A stretch of DNA of 64,000 nt from CAVRAW01 sp963716135 (GCA_963716135.1 OY970289.1:1984001-2048000), one strand, 5' to 3'. Shown: positions 8,621 to 18,678, numbered from the stretch's first letter. Made by a program: numbers and translations. Notes: generated from the letters alone by a model not told the origin.

Positions 8621-9754
8621 TTAAAAAGAATTCATGTTGATCGGCTCTTCACCATCGCGAGAAGCCAACGAAAGCAGAATCGAGCGATCCAAGTTCTCAT
8701 GCAGGAAATGGACTGAACCATCACACAAAAGAATGTTGGCTCCGCCAGGGTGATCGGAATAAAGCGAGACATTGGCGGCAAACCAAACAGCGCTTTCATT
8801 TCCACTACCTTCGGGATTACCGGCTGTCGGATCGGGGTTGATCCACGCTTGTAGTTGCCCATTATGCCTTGCCTTACTCGGGACATGGATGACATTTTGC
8901 CCAGATGCCCAGACACCGCGGAACGCAGGGCTTGCACCGAGACTCTGCAGTGTTGCCCCGCGCCCGGATACCTCTGCGACAACCATGGTTTTCGAGAGCC
9001 CGTCGGTTATCTGCCTTGGTGCGATTGCACGCTGCCGCTCGGGAACAAATAGGTCAAGCAGGACGCCATTTTCAGTGATAAGCCGCCAAGATCTCGGTGG
9101 GTCTACTGAATTATCAACATACGGAGGATATGGCTAACCCGTTACGGGATTCTTGAAGTTCTCATCTGGGGTGTCTCCATCCACACCAGCATAATCGGTG
9201 CATGCTAGCCCTTCCCCAAGAAATACATCTTCTTGCGAATTGCCGTTCATGTCTCCAATGACATCTTTTTCTGTTCTGGTCGGATCACGTACCGCGGTGC
9301 TAGGGCAAAGAAAAACTGAAATCTTCGTCGCTGCCACAGCGCGATTGCGATCCGAGGTGTAATCCAACAGCGATGATGTATAGTCAATCTGAGCTGCCAA
9401 AGAGTGCTCGCCGATCCAATCCAAAATAGTTACGTTCCAACTCGCGGTTTTGCATGAAGGGCATCCAGGCGGTTGCCACTGTCCCATCGGGAACGTCTTC
9501 TTTGCGTTAACGTAGCTTTGCAGCCCGATTCCGATCTGCCGTAAATTATTCTGGCATTGGGTTCGTCGCGCGGCCTCGCGGGCCGCTTGCACCGCCGGTA
9601 AGGCAAGCTGGATCAGAATTCCAATGATCGCAATAACGATCAGCAACTCAACCAGTGTGAAACCGAATCGTAATCGAACGCCAACGTGACTGCGAATGCC
9701 GGTTCGTTGAAAAAGGAATAGGGTGGTCATCGGAACAGGACGGGAGTAGTGCAT
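8621..9754 (-). pseudogene. DUF1559 pseudopilin-like gene with in-frame amber stop
   Basis: An ATG with AAGGAG upstream opens a DUF1559 frame with a prepilin N-terminus (FTLVELLIVIAIIGIL, VQAAREAARRTQC). The frame meets TAG at 9134-9136, after residue 206 (NPVTG). It then continues without any shift as PYPPYVDNSVDPPRSWR..., through MVVAEVSGRGA to the DUF1559 end (HPGGANILLCDGSVHFL), stopping at 8621. The family is thus complete over 377 codons apart from one TAG, most simply a CAG-to-TAG change. It may be a pseudogene, a sequencing error or a read-through product. It sits between the MauE-like and OB-fold genes. Confidence 0.85.
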
Positions 9755-9767
9755 CCGGCAGGCTCCT

Positions 9768-10253
9768 TCATTCGTGGATATTTGTTTTGCCCGACAGTGC
9801 GCCGGATTGCAAGGTATACCAACAACCCCACGCGCAGCACATGCACATAATCCCGACGAATGTCAAGGACGCTAAATCTACTCTTCGGCTTTCGACGAAA
9901 CCGAAGCACCCACAATTAATATCAAGCCCCCTCAAAATAACTGTGGCTTGCGCGATCGCAAACACAGCAAAAAGGACAGCGGCCATCATAAACGCTGCGG
10001 AAGGGACAAACTTCATCAGAAGGCAAGCAGCGACAGTGAGCTGCAAAAACGGAGTGACTAACGCGATTATCAAGCCGAAATTTTGTCCGACAAGCTGGTA
10101 GGAATAAATGCTCGATAAAAATGCATAAATATTCGAGAAATGCGAAAAGGAACTCTTAATAAATAGCGCGGCGACAACCAACGATATGATTTTCGAAGCG
10201 AACTCAGTCCGTCCGGCAGTCCGTGTTACTTGACCTGTTGTGTGGAGCGCCAT
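9768..10253 (-). CDS. MauE/DoxX-type redox membrane protein
   Basis: A 161-residue protein with four hydrophobic segments and the motif DINCGCFGF (about residue 117) that marks MauE/DoxX-family membrane proteins. Members of this family are associated with disulfide or methylamine-dehydrogenase maturation (MauE). I infer transfer of redox equivalents to periplasmic thiols. The ATG at 10253 is preferred to GTG at 10262. The start overlaps the C39/rhodanese gene by 28 bp, so the two are translationally coupled. A second family member, fused to a thioredoxin-like domain, is encoded at 22946-23995 in the other half of the locus. Confidence 0.8.
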   Translation of the reverse strand: MALHTTGQVTRTAGRTEFASKIISLVVAALFIKSSFSHFSNIYAFLSSIYSYQLVGQNFGLIIALVTPFLQLTVAACLLMKFVPSAAFMMAAVLFAVFAIAQATVILRGLDINCGCFGFVESRRVDLASLTFVGIMCMCCAWGCWYTLQSGALSGKTNIHE

Positions 10254-11320
10254 TTTTCCCACCCGTCACGGTACAATGAAACTTTGGAATAACCGTCGGT
10301 GACCAGAGATGCGGCCACAAAATCGGAATACCCGCATTTCGAATTCTGACAATAAACAACAATCGGACGATCGCTTGGAACATGATTCAGTAGTGTGCGA
10401 CGTTCATTGTGTAGCATGGAGATTGGTATATTGATCGCGCCAAATATGTGTCCCCGCTCATAGGAGCTCCTAAATCTCGAGTCTACAACTACGGCGCCTG
10501 TTGCAATCTTCTTTTCCATTTCTTCCGATGAGATCGCAGGTATCGAAACGGAAAAATAAGAATACTGTACGCTACGAGTTGCGACGGGGTTGTTTAGTAA
10601 ACCATCCCGGGTCACCAAGTGGTACCCAAAGGCGTTCGCAGCAGCGAAAACAATCAATAAACAAATCTGCAGCGGCAGTAACAAAAAGTTTGACACAGGC
10701 CGACGATTCCAGGCTGTGAAGCAAACCGCAAAGCTAACCAGACCGCACAAAATTGCCATCAACCAGTCGCGCAGTCGAAGTTGCCATTCGCTGATTTCGT
10801 TCCGAGATACCAATAAACCCGTTGAATCCCAACGAGCCAAAACTTCAGCAAAAGGCATCAACGTAAGCTGGTGTGGGGCGTCGACAATTCGCGCCTGTTG
10901 GTTCTCCACGCCTAGAAACAGCACCCAGTGATTGTAAGTACCAATATGGCCTTCAGTCGCAACATGCAAAAGAATCGGGCATTTCGACTCCTCCAGATTT
11001 GACACTGACATGTTGGCGAGCGCCTTGGTATATGCACCGTGCCTTTCGGCGGCTGATCTAAGGCTTGACATCGTACTACCGAGTGGCGAGCTCACCAGTT
11101 CTGGACTTAAAAGACTGGCAAAGTCGCACGCAATGCCCTCGGCTCTTAGGGCGCCGTATAAACTATAAACACCACAATAAGCACCGGCAGCGTCCTCGTC
11201 CGCTGCAGCTTCTGAACTGTCATTTGCGTGCGCTGAATCAGCGGCTATGAACATCATGGTCATCGCAAATGCGAGAATGGCCAATGGCGTCCGCACCAGC
11301 AGTGCAAACTCGTCCCTCAT
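10226..11320 (-). CDS. C39-peptidase-like / rhodanese membrane fusion
   Basis: A 364-residue protein with a signal-anchor (AFAMTMMFIAADSAHA). Next comes a C39-type papain-like domain: Cys in AYCGVYSLYGALRAEG, His in YNHWVLFLGV, Asp in ARIVDAPH, the family triad in order. Two membrane helices follow (about residues 185-225), then a rhodanese domain (residues 250-360: VVVDSRFRSSYERGHI, active Cys in VVYCQNSKCGYS). C39 domains cleave leader peptides, often after Gly-Gly, of exported bacteriocin-like peptides; rhodaneses handle sulfane sulfur. The pairing with two cysteine-rich peptide genes upstream in the same operon suggests peptide processing. The start is taken at the second ATG; the longer TTG start overlaps the upstream stop. 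Confidence 0.8.
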   Translation of the reverse strand: MRDEFALLVRTPLAILAFAMTMMFIAADSAHANDSSEAAADEDAAGAYCGVYSLYGALRAEGIACDFASLLSPELVSSPLGSTMSSLRSAAERHGAYTKALANMSVSNLEESKCPILLHVATEGHIGTYNHWVLFLGVENQQARIVDAPHQLTLMPFAEVLARWDSTGLLVSRNEISEWQLRLRDWLMAILCGLVSFAVCFTAWNRRPVSNFLLLPLQICLLIVFAAANAFGYHLVTRDGLLNNPVATRSVQYSYFSVSIPAISSEEMEKKIATGAVVVDSRFRSSYERGHIFGAINIPISMLHNERRTLLNHVPSDRPIVVYCQNSKCGYSDFVAASLVTDGYSKVSLYRDGWEKWRSTQQVK

Positions 11321-11327
11321 ATACGGC

Positions 11328-12535
11328 TCAGTTTTCAAACCGGGTTGCGGCGCGGCGCTGTCGAAAAATCAAAAGTACGATCAGGATTGCAACGACAACC
11401 GCATTTGCGATGACTAGACCCATATGGGACTTGTTTTCTGACTTGTTGGATAAATGCTCTAATCGCGCCACTGTGCGCGGAGTAGTATCAGGCACGATTT
11501 TCCCGTGCTGCCAGACATAATTAATATTGGGGGACGCCCAAACATATACCGGCGTATTCTCAGGAAGGCTTGTCACAGGACCGATCGTTTCGCTCGTTGA
11601 ATCGCGAAATCCATCGATCTTAAGATGCGTTTGAAGCGTCAGCCGCTGGTCGTCATTGTAGGAGTAAGTTATCGTCTGAGTGAACTCATTGATTACTGAA
11701 CGGTTCTCGTATTCAACAAACTGAATGTTGTCGATGACTTGATGATATTCGACCAATTTTGCGCTGGGCCAAATTCTGCCCGGCCCGACTTTGGGCGTGT
11801 TATTAATGGAGGCGGTCCCCAATTTGTCGTCTCCACTTTTTCTCCCTTCGATCCTCGCTGGTAGAAAACCGTGATTGGAGTCGAGCCACGCCGTGTAAGT
11901 TCCGTATGGCGTTTTTTTGCTCAAAGCAATGCAGCCTGGAAGTACCGTCTGGGAGAGGGCTGGTGCATCGACGCCTTCTGACAGTAAATCAGGCAGATAA
12001 ACATAATCATCGAGGTGCCCATAAATTATTTTTCCAGGCGCATGTAGACCCAAGGGTCTACACCTTCCAGCGGAGGCCCCGAATCGATCGAACCGAGCAG
12101 CCTGATCGCATTAGGGCCACCTTGAGGCGAAATAGTCTTTGGATCGGCTGCTCGTACTCGGAAATCGTTGTTCCAATTCAGCTCGATTTGAAGCGATTGC
12201 TTCCCGTCGCAAAATGCGTCGTTCCATTCCGAGAATCCCTCGAGTTTGCCGTTAATCCATGAATCACCCGTGCGCTTTAGCACAACGGACCACCTCTTCC
12301 CATCGCTTACCACGTCGGTCCACGAGTCCTCTGTAGTTGATACGCCATCCGGAAGCCGGTCAATTTTTTCAGTCGACCGCCCGACCCATCCAAGTCCGGA
12401 TAAATTCTGAAGACTTCGCCGAAGCTGACTCAGAGCGCTGGGATCGGTAGATATTGTGACCTGTGCCCATCCGTGGGGAACAATCCACACAGCGAAGACC
12501 AGCCCCACGCACCACCGCACACAGTTGCGATTCAA
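11328..12535 (-). pseudogene. Membrane-anchored exported protein, frameshifted
   Basis: A strong GGAGGTGA precedes a TTG start at 12535 with a signal peptide (VGLVFAVWIVPHGWAQ). This frame stops at 12026 after VYMRLEK. The next frame carries on as IIYGHLDDYVYLPDLL down to a C-terminal membrane helix (MGLVIANAVVVAILIVLLIF). The junction is in an A5 run; one more A would join both parts into a protein of about 400 residues. That matches in length and build (signal peptide, beta-rich middle, single C-terminal helix) the intact protein at 19553-20749. Transcriptional slippage or a -1 slip at AAA-UAA are alternatives to a null allele. Confidence 0.75.
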
Positions 12536-12573
12536 AAATCACCTCCGCTCCGAGCCACTGCGCGAGGTTCCGC

Positions 12574-12930
12574 TCACTCTTCCGGCTGCTGCGGATTGCA
12601 GCGATCGTCTGTCGACGCATTCGAGTCCGCAGAGCAGTTATTTTCGCGTACACACCAAGGATCTACGCCATCTCCGCTATCCTGACAAAGCAACGTTTTC
12701 GTGCCGCCCTGTTCCACCCATTTACAGATCGTATGCGTCTTTGTGCATTTGTTACCACCAATGTCCCCACACGTCTTATCAACTGTGCCATAGGAGCTGC
12801 ACGTAGGTTCTGCGCCCCCTCGTAATTCGGCATTGGCAACGCTCATAGATTCAATGCAATAGTACCCAATCATAAGGCCGAACGCCGCAGACCAAATTAA
12901 TTTAGTCCATTCGGAAAAAAGGGAGGTCAT
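12574..12930 (-). CDS. Small exported cysteine-rich peptide (8 Cys), copy 2
   Basis: A 118-residue precursor with AAGGAG 9 bp before its ATG. An N-terminal hydrophobic stretch ends in SVANA, a likely signal-peptidase site. The mature part has 8 cysteines, arranged like those of the next gene, with the shared core TVDKTCG..G.NKCTKTHTIC. A Gly-Gly (AELRGGAEP) lies just after the predicted signal cleavage. The even cysteine number suggests disulfides. I know no family with this core. It is followed by the frameshifted anchored protein and the C39/rhodanese gene, so processing by that peptidase is a reasonable guess. Confidence 0.75.
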   Translation of the reverse strand: MTSLFSEWTKLIWSAAFGLMIGYYCIESMSVANAELRGGAEPTCSSYGTVDKTCGDIGGNKCTKTHTICKWVEQGGTKTLLCQDSGDGVDPWCVRENNCSADSNASTDDRCNPQQPEE

Positions 12931-12946
12931 TGGTTCGTCTCCTTAT

Positions 12947-13312
12947 CTAATTTTGAAGGCAGGGGGTATTATCAATTGAAGCATCATTATCTGCAGTGCA
13001 ATTCGCGGGATCGTTTTTGCAGTTAGCGTTTTGTTCGCCGCCGTTGTCATGGCAGCGTATAGTTTTCGTTCCGTTCTCTTGAACAGATAAGCAGATCGTA
13101 TGAGTCTTGGTACACTTATTGTTCCCTACATTCCCGCACGTCTTATCAACGGTTGAGTATGCATTACAATACAGTTCGTTGCCGTTACCCGACGTGCCAC
13201 CTACGGCGCGCACATCTGCATTAACGAGAGCGGATCCAAGATAACTGTAGGCGCTGATGCATCCGAACAAAAACGCGCACGCCACGTTGATCCAATAGGC
13301 CGACTTTGACAT
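12947..13312 (-). CDS. Small exported cysteine-rich peptide (8 Cys), copy 1
   Basis: A 121-residue precursor. The ATG at 13312 is chosen because GGAGGT lies 9 bp upstream and the signal peptide starts there (CAFLFGCISAYSYLGSALVNA). The mature region has 8 cysteines and the core STVDKTCGNVGNNKCTKTHT, paralogous to the neighbouring peptide; about 20 residues in the core are near identical. VRAVGG follows the predicted cleavage. Both peptides are acidic/Asn-rich toward the end. It is first in the minus-strand operon and expected to be the most highly expressed member, given its excellent ribosome binding site. Confidence 0.75.
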   Translation of the reverse strand: MSKSAYWINVACAFLFGCISAYSYLGSALVNADVRAVGGTSGNGNELYCNAYSTVDKTCGNVGNNKCTKTHTICLSVQENGTKTIRCHDNGGEQNANCKNDPANCTADNDASIDNTPCLQN

Positions 13313-13652
13313 GGAATGTTTACCTCCGTAGTCATGAATCACAGATATTGCATTGGTCTGCCAAACGCATCACGGCAATTCTTTCGGCCCTTGACCTGCC
13401 CTTTCCAAAGAGACGACGCCCCTATGTCGCACAATTGCAACAATGCGCAGCCAATCGCAGAATTCGGATGTCTCAGATTTCGAAAAAACCAAGATATCAG
13501 TCCAGTCGGCCGTAGTCAAGCAATTAGATAATAGCCGCCGTTTGTCAAATCGAAAATTTTAGCCTGTCGCACACCCTGGCCTGAGTGCGTCTCGGAAGTT
13601 CAACCTCGTCCAGCGATGCCGCGCTGTTAAATTAGGTAGTTTGATTCGCCTC
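13313..13652. promoter_or_regulatory. Divergent promoter region of the peptide locus
   Basis: A 340 bp gap between the first cysteine-rich peptide gene (minus) and the first GT39 gene (plus). It is the only space available for promoters of both directions. Two plus-strand open frames here (13306-13531) are shadows. I could not fix -35/-10 boxes with confidence. Confidence 0.5.
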
Positions 13653-15431
13653 ATGTTTTCATTTCGCCCAGGACAAATCTCAGCAAAGAAGCATGCAGTC
13701 ACATGCGTGGTCGTCATTTTGTTGTCGGTCCACGCATTGCTTTTAGCCTGGGGAGCTCGCGTTCATAGTCCGACGCTTAATGAGCCGGGGCATTTGGTGG
13801 CCGGAATTAGCATCTGGAAATACGGACGATTTGATATTTATCGTGTGAATCCTCCGCTGGTGCGCCTCGTGGCTACTGTCCCGGTGCTGTTGGCCGGTTG
13901 CAAGACAGAGTGGAGAAGTTTTTACAACGGCCCTGACGCGCGCCCAGAGTTTGCGCTAGGTGAAGACTTTGTCGCGGCAAATCAACAGCGTTCTGCGTGG
14001 TTGTTTACGTTGGCTCGTTGGGCTTGCATTCCTTTTAGTCTCATTGGCGGATTTGTCTGCTTTCGTTGGGCGCGAGACTTATATGGTTCGCCATCAGGAC
14101 TCTTGGCACTATTTCTATGGTGCTTTTGCCCAAATATTCTGGCGCATGGGCAATTGATTACTTCGGATGTAGCCGGAACTTCTCTAGGCTTCGCAGCCTT
14201 TTATGCATTCTGGCATTATCTCAAACGTCCAAGCTGGCAACGATGCGTTACTGCCGGGTGCCTGCTGGGAATCGCGGAGCTAACAAAACTTACTTGGATA
14301 ATGTTATTGATCCTTTGGCCGATTATCTGGATCTGCTACCGCTGGCCAGATCGATATAAGCTGGCGTTTCGAAGTTGGATGACCGGCGCCGCTGAATTGT
14401 TAACCATAGTGCTGTTGTCCTTAAACATCGTAAATCTTGGATATGCAGAAGACGGCGTCTTCACACGATTGGGAGACTTTCATTTTGTCAGCGAGGCATT
14501 CAGCGGTAAGACTGAAAGCGACTCACCGCGATCAGCAGGGAATCGCTTTAGTTCGACTTGGCTGGCAGGGTTGCTCGTGCCCTTACCGCAGGACTACCTG
14601 CTGGGAATCGATCGTCAGCTGTCAGATTTTGAGGGCCATTCGGAGCCGTCATATCTGAACGGGCAATTCAGTTCGCGAGGTTGGTGGTATTACTACCTTT
14701 ACGCACTAGCAATCAAAGTGCCGGTGGGAACATTGCTGCTTTTGTGCCTTGCCTTGTACATGCAAATCAGTTCCAGGAAGTTAAGACGAGATGAATTCGT
14801 CCTGCTTTTCCCCGCAGCATCTATTTTGCTGTTGGCCAGTAGCCAAATTGGTCTTAACAACCACATGCGCTATGTATTGGCAATTTTTCCTTTCCTTTAT
14901 GTTTGGATTAGCCAAGTGGCAGTTGCCTTTGAGAACAAAAGAATAATTATGTCGGGTTTTGTAGCCGCATCGCTTTGTTGGATTATCGCAAGCAGTCTGT
15001 CAATTTTTCCGCATTCTCTTTCCTATTTCAATGAGCTGGTTGGCGGCCCCAAGGGCGGTCCAGCGCACTTACTCTACAGTAATGCAGATTGGGGGCAGGA
15101 CCTGTTATTCCTAAGAAAATGGATGACAGAACATCCGGAAGCTCGCCCTATCCACCTTGCATATTTCGGCTACTTTGATCCACGCGATCTTGGAGTTGAA
15201 TATGTGTTACCCGAGCTTGATCCGAAAGATGACAATCGCACCGCCCGCATCCAACCTGGCTGGTACGCACTGAGCGTCAATTTTGTCCAGGGCTATCCCT
15301 GGACCGTCTACAAGACACGCGAAATCAAGCGATACTTCGCTCAAAATTCTTTCGCCGAATTCCAAAAATTGAAGCCAATCGCGATGGCGGGCTATTCAAT
15401 TTACATCTATTACATTCCACAGTCGAATTGA
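13653..15431 (+). CDS. GT39-type membrane glycosyltransferase
   Basis: A 592-residue multi-spanning protein of the GT-C / GT39 (PMT-like) class. It shows the family's first-loop block LNEPGHLVAGISIWKYGRFD with an acidic residue, NPPLVR after it, about ten hydrophobic segments, and the C-terminal NADWGQDLLFLRKW..HPEARPI block typical of planctomycete members. Such enzymes move a sugar from a lipid-phosphate carrier to a protein or glycan on the outer face of the inner membrane. A TTG four codons upstream is an alternative start. Its paralogue at 16748-18563 is frameshifted, so this is the working copy. Its place next to exported peptide genes may mean the peptides or pseudopilins are glycosylated. 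Confidence 0.85.
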   Translation: MFSFRPGQISAKKHAVTCVVVILLSVHALLLAWGARVHSPTLNEPGHLVAGISIWKYGRFDIYRVNPPLVRLVATVPVLLAGCKTEWRSFYNGPDARPEFALGEDFVAANQQRSAWLFTLARWACIPFSLIGGFVCFRWARDLYGSPSGLLALFLWCFCPNILAHGQLITSDVAGTSLGFAAFYAFWHYLKRPSWQRCVTAGCLLGIAELTKLTWIMLLILWPIIWICYRWPDRYKLAFRSWMTGAAELLTIVLLSLNIVNLGYAEDGVFTRLGDFHFVSEAFSGKTESDSPRSAGNRFSSTWLAGLLVPLPQDYLLGIDRQLSDFEGHSEPSYLNGQFSSRGWWYYYLYALAIKVPVGTLLLLCLALYMQISSRKLRRDEFVLLFPAASILLLASSQIGLNNHMRYVLAIFPFLYVWISQVAVAFENKRIIMSGFVAASLCWIIASSLSIFPHSLSYFNELVGGPKGGPAHLLYSNADWGQDLLFLRKWMTEHPEARPIHLAYFGYFDPRDLGVEYVLPELDPKDDNRTARIQPGWYALSVNFVQGYPWTVYKTREIKRYFAQNSFAEFQKLKPIAMAGYSIYIYYIPQSN

Positions 15432-15539
15432 CTGTTCCTTAGGAAGTGCGTGGATTTCACGTTGTCATCCATCGGCATAAGAAAGTCGGTGATATTGGTA
15501 CCAATCGCCGACACCGCTGCAATCTCACTCGATTCGCCG

Positions 15540-16610
15540 CTACTCTGCGCGACGCTTTCTCGTGTTGTTCGCTACTACTAGCCAAATTACGACGCCAATA
15601 CACAGCCAGGGAACAACTATCAGGACGACGTCTTGGATCCATGCGACGCCAGAACTTGAAAATATGGTTGTTGAGCTTCTCGGTTTCGACTCAGCCTCGA
15701 CCTCCTTCGGCCATGATACCGGATGTCCGCGGCGCTGGGCAAGCAACCAGTCCAAAAGGTGATAGTCCTGGATGGCGGGCGTCCAGCAGTCGTGGGAAGA
15801 CATTGTTTTCTGGTCCGTTTCGGTCAATCTTGCATTGCCGCCGGCCGATTGAATGGCATCGACCATGGCGCGGGCACGATCAACTTTCAGTCTGTCCGTC
15901 CGGGAATGAAATGCCCAGATCGGAATTTTCGCTAATTTCGATGCTTTTGAAACGTCGCCTCCCGTGGAAGCCATTGGCGCCATCGCTGCAAAGCGCTGCG
16001 GATGGCGACATGCCAGCTCCCAACAAGCAGTGCCGCCAGTCGAAACCCCTGACAAATAAATGCGATCTCGATCGATAGGATATTTGGCTTGGATCTGTTC
16101 GAGGATTTCAGAAACGGCCGAAACAGTGTCGGATTGACTGCCCGGCGTGAACCATCGCTGATTCGCAGGATGTTGCACGGCGAGGATAAACAGCGGCGGT
16201 GAATTGTTTTCCGCTTCGAATACCAGATTCATCCATCGGAGATGATTCAGATTGTCGTCGCCTCGTTCGCCATCGCCGTGCAACCACACTAAGAGAGGCG
16301 CTGGCAAAGTGACACGCCCTTTTTCAGGTACATATAGTCGGTATCGATGGATGTCGGGCGACGAATTGGATCGCCATTCGATCGACTGAAACTTCTTGTC
16401 GATCGCTGGTGGTACAATTGTTGGCGCTGCAGTAGCGACTTGGGCCGCAATGATCATCCAGCATGTGGCAGCAAAGACGCGGGTCGGTTCTGGTAAGATC
16501 CGTCGCGACCGAATAAAAAGATGCGTCGGTCTCAAATAGCAGGTTGCCATGACGCTTGGACAAAGCTGCGAAAGTTTGATCCACCGCCTCTGGGAGTTGA
16601 ACGCAAGCAT
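15540..16610 (-). CDS. Exported alpha/beta hydrolase with C-terminal anchor
   Basis: Up to 356 residues. The start is unsettled: ATG at 16550 is an alternative and neither has a clear ribosome binding site. It has a hydrophobic N-terminal export segment (CWMIIAAQVATAAP), oxyanion box LLVWLHGDGERG, nucleophile Ser in LSGVSTGGTACWE, Asp in FHSRTDRLKV and a candidate His in SSHDCW. The C-terminus ends in a hydrophobic helix and basic tail (VVPWLCIGVVIWLVV...TRKRR). It is a paralogue of the hydrolase at 6927-7751. The anchor should hold the enzyme at the periplasmic face. It is transcribed toward the first GT39 gene and opposite in direction to both flanking GT39 genes. Confidence 0.8.
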   Translation of the reverse strand: MLAFNSQRRWIKLSQLCPSVMATCYLRPTHLFIRSRRILPEPTRVFAATCWMIIAAQVATAAPTIVPPAIDKKFQSIEWRSNSSPDIHRYRLYVPEKGRVTLPAPLLVWLHGDGERGDDNLNHLRWMNLVFEAENNSPPLFILAVQHPANQRWFTPGSQSDTVSAVSEILEQIQAKYPIDRDRIYLSGVSTGGTACWELACRHPQRFAAMAPMASTGGDVSKASKLAKIPIWAFHSRTDRLKVDRARAMVDAIQSAGGNARLTETDQKTMSSHDCWTPAIQDYHLLDWLLAQRRGHPVSWPKEVEAESKPRSSTTIFSSSGVAWIQDVVLIVVPWLCIGVVIWLVVANNTRKRRAE

Positions 16611-16747
16611 TCGCCGGAATGAAATCGGATAGGTGTTCGCATTCTAGCATCTGTCCCGCAGTTTCTACGTTAACCGCTACAAAATATCTTTTTTTGAGAC
16701 CGTTACCCGGCCTTTGGAATGAGCAGTGCCAGTACTAGGGATTTGAA

Positions 16748-18563
16748 ATGTGCGCCCGGCTTCAAAAAACGATCGCATCCTTCGCAATTCCGGCGATGCT
16801 GATTATCCATGCCGGACTATTGGCATGGAGCGCTTATCATCATAGCCCTGTGTTTACCGAGGTTGGGCATCTGCCGGCAGGGATCAGTCACTGGACTTTC
16901 GGCCGGTTCGATCTGTATCGGGTAAACCCGCCCCTGGTGCGAATGGTTGCCGCGCTGCCAGTCATGGCCGCAAACCCTAAGGTCGATTGGAGCCATTTGA
17001 GCTCCGATCCGCTCGCGCGAGAGGAGAGGCGGGTCGGCATCGATTTCGTGAATGCGAATGGTGCCAGGTCGTTTTGGCTTTACACGATTGGCCGTTGGGC
17101 GTGCATTCCGTTTAGTTTATTGGGGGCGTGGATATGTTACTGTTGGGCGCGCGAATTGTACGGCGTTCCCTCAGGTTTGACGGCAATGGCCTTGTGGTGT
17201 TTCTGCCCGAACATACTGGGCAACGGGGCGCTGATTATGCCCGACGTGCCGGCCGCCGCGCTCGGCGCCGCTGCTACGTACACCTTTTGGCGCTGGCTGA
17301 AACAGCCAAACTGGCTCGATATGACCATTGTGGGCATCGTCCTCGGTTTGGCGGAATTGACCAAGACGACCCTGCTAATTCTCTACCCTCTGTTTCTTGT
17401 CTTGTGGATCGTCTATCGCTGGCGAAGTTCGGTTGGCAGTTGGGTGCGCGAGTTGGGCGGGCTGACCGCATCTTTCCTGATAAGCATCTATGTCATCAAT
17501 ACCGGCTACTTTTTCGAAGGCTCGTTGAAGCGACTCGGGGATTATCAATTTGAAAGCGGGGCGCTGACCGGACAAAGTTCGAAGAAAGGGCTGCTGCCTG
17601 GCAATCGCTTTGCCGACAGTGCGCGTAGCGTCGATTCCTATTCCGCTTCCAATGAACTATGTGCAGGGAATCGATGCGCAAAAACTAGATTTTGAACGCG
17701 GCATTCCTTCTTACTTGCAGGAGGAGTGGAGTGAGCATGGTTGGTGGTACTTTTATTTGTACGGATTAGCAATCAAAGTGCCGCTGGGCACCTGGTTACT
17801 GGCATTAACCGCCACCGTTCTCACTTTCTTACGGCGCTACCGCGTGGCCGCTTGGGCTGACGAACTGTTCCTCATCGCGCCGCTCATCTCCCTGCTGATT
17901 TTCATAAGCTCACAATCTGGCTTCAGTATTCACTTTCGTTATGTATTGCCGATTTTCTCATTTCTCTTCATCTGGAGCAGTAAGTCGGCTTTACTGTTCA
18001 TAGTTCCGAGTGCGCAACCCGAAGCGAGCCCAGTGCGATCCGTCCAGCAAAATTTTGGCAGAGTGGTGGTGATGGTCGCCTTGATATGGTCGATTGCATC
18101 AAGCATATGTTGTTATCCCAATAGTCTGGCTTACTTCAATGAAATCGTCGGTGGCTCTAAGTACGGACACAAATACCTGCTGGACAGCAGCCTTGCTTGG
18201 GGCCAGGACCTGATTTATTTGAAGGATTGGTACGATGCACATCCGCACGCGCGGCCATTCTTCTTGGCCTCCTCCGGGAATAATGTCGACCCACGAACTG
18301 TGGGAATCGAATTCACACCACCACCCCTAGGCACCAGCGTCATTAGGCCAACGACACAAGCGACGGTTCCAGATCAACCCTTGCCACCTGGGTGGTATGC
18401 GATCGATGCGAATTACCTACAAGGCTCGCGCCGCCCAGTGCCAGACGGCCAAGGCGGTCTGGGATATGCGTCGAAAGACGGCAAGGATTACAGCTATTTC
18501 CAGCAGTATGAACCTGTGGAACGGGTAGGCGCATCGTTTTTTATCTATTGCGTGCAGAAGTGA
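16748..18563 (+). pseudogene. GT39-type glycosyltransferase, frameshifted
   Basis: An ATG with AGGGA upstream opens a paralogue of the 13653-15431 glycosyltransferase (TEVGHLPAGISHWTFGRFD, NPPLVR, LAELTK). The frame runs to about 17620 (LPGNRFADSARSV). There a one-base shift occurs and the family continues in another frame (IPIPLPMNYVQGIDAQ, GWWYFYLYGLAIKVP, SLAWGQDLIYLKDW) to 18563. The intact paralogue has no break here, reading straight through the matching LLVPLPQDYLLGID block. Without the shift it would be about 605 residues. Either a decayed duplicate or a sequencing error. Confidence 0.85.
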
Positions 18564-18650
18564 GGCAGATCGTTTGATTTGCCACTGGCAAGGTGGGCTA
18601 TCGCACAATTGCATTTCCCGTGATCCATAAACTCATGGTTCAGAAATCCC

Positions 18651-18678
18651 TTGACAAACAAGTGAGGAGTGGTAGCTT
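18651..18678 (+). promoter_or_regulatory. Sigma70-type promoter for the second peptide set
   Basis: A perfect -35 box TTGACA (18651-18656), a 16 bp spacer and TAGCTT (18673-18678, three of six consensus bases) as -10. The expected start lies about 45 bp before the ATG of the 65-residue cysteine-rich peptide and its AGAGGTGGGG ribosome binding site. The weak -10 makes this a candidate rather than a proven promoter. Confidence 0.5.
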
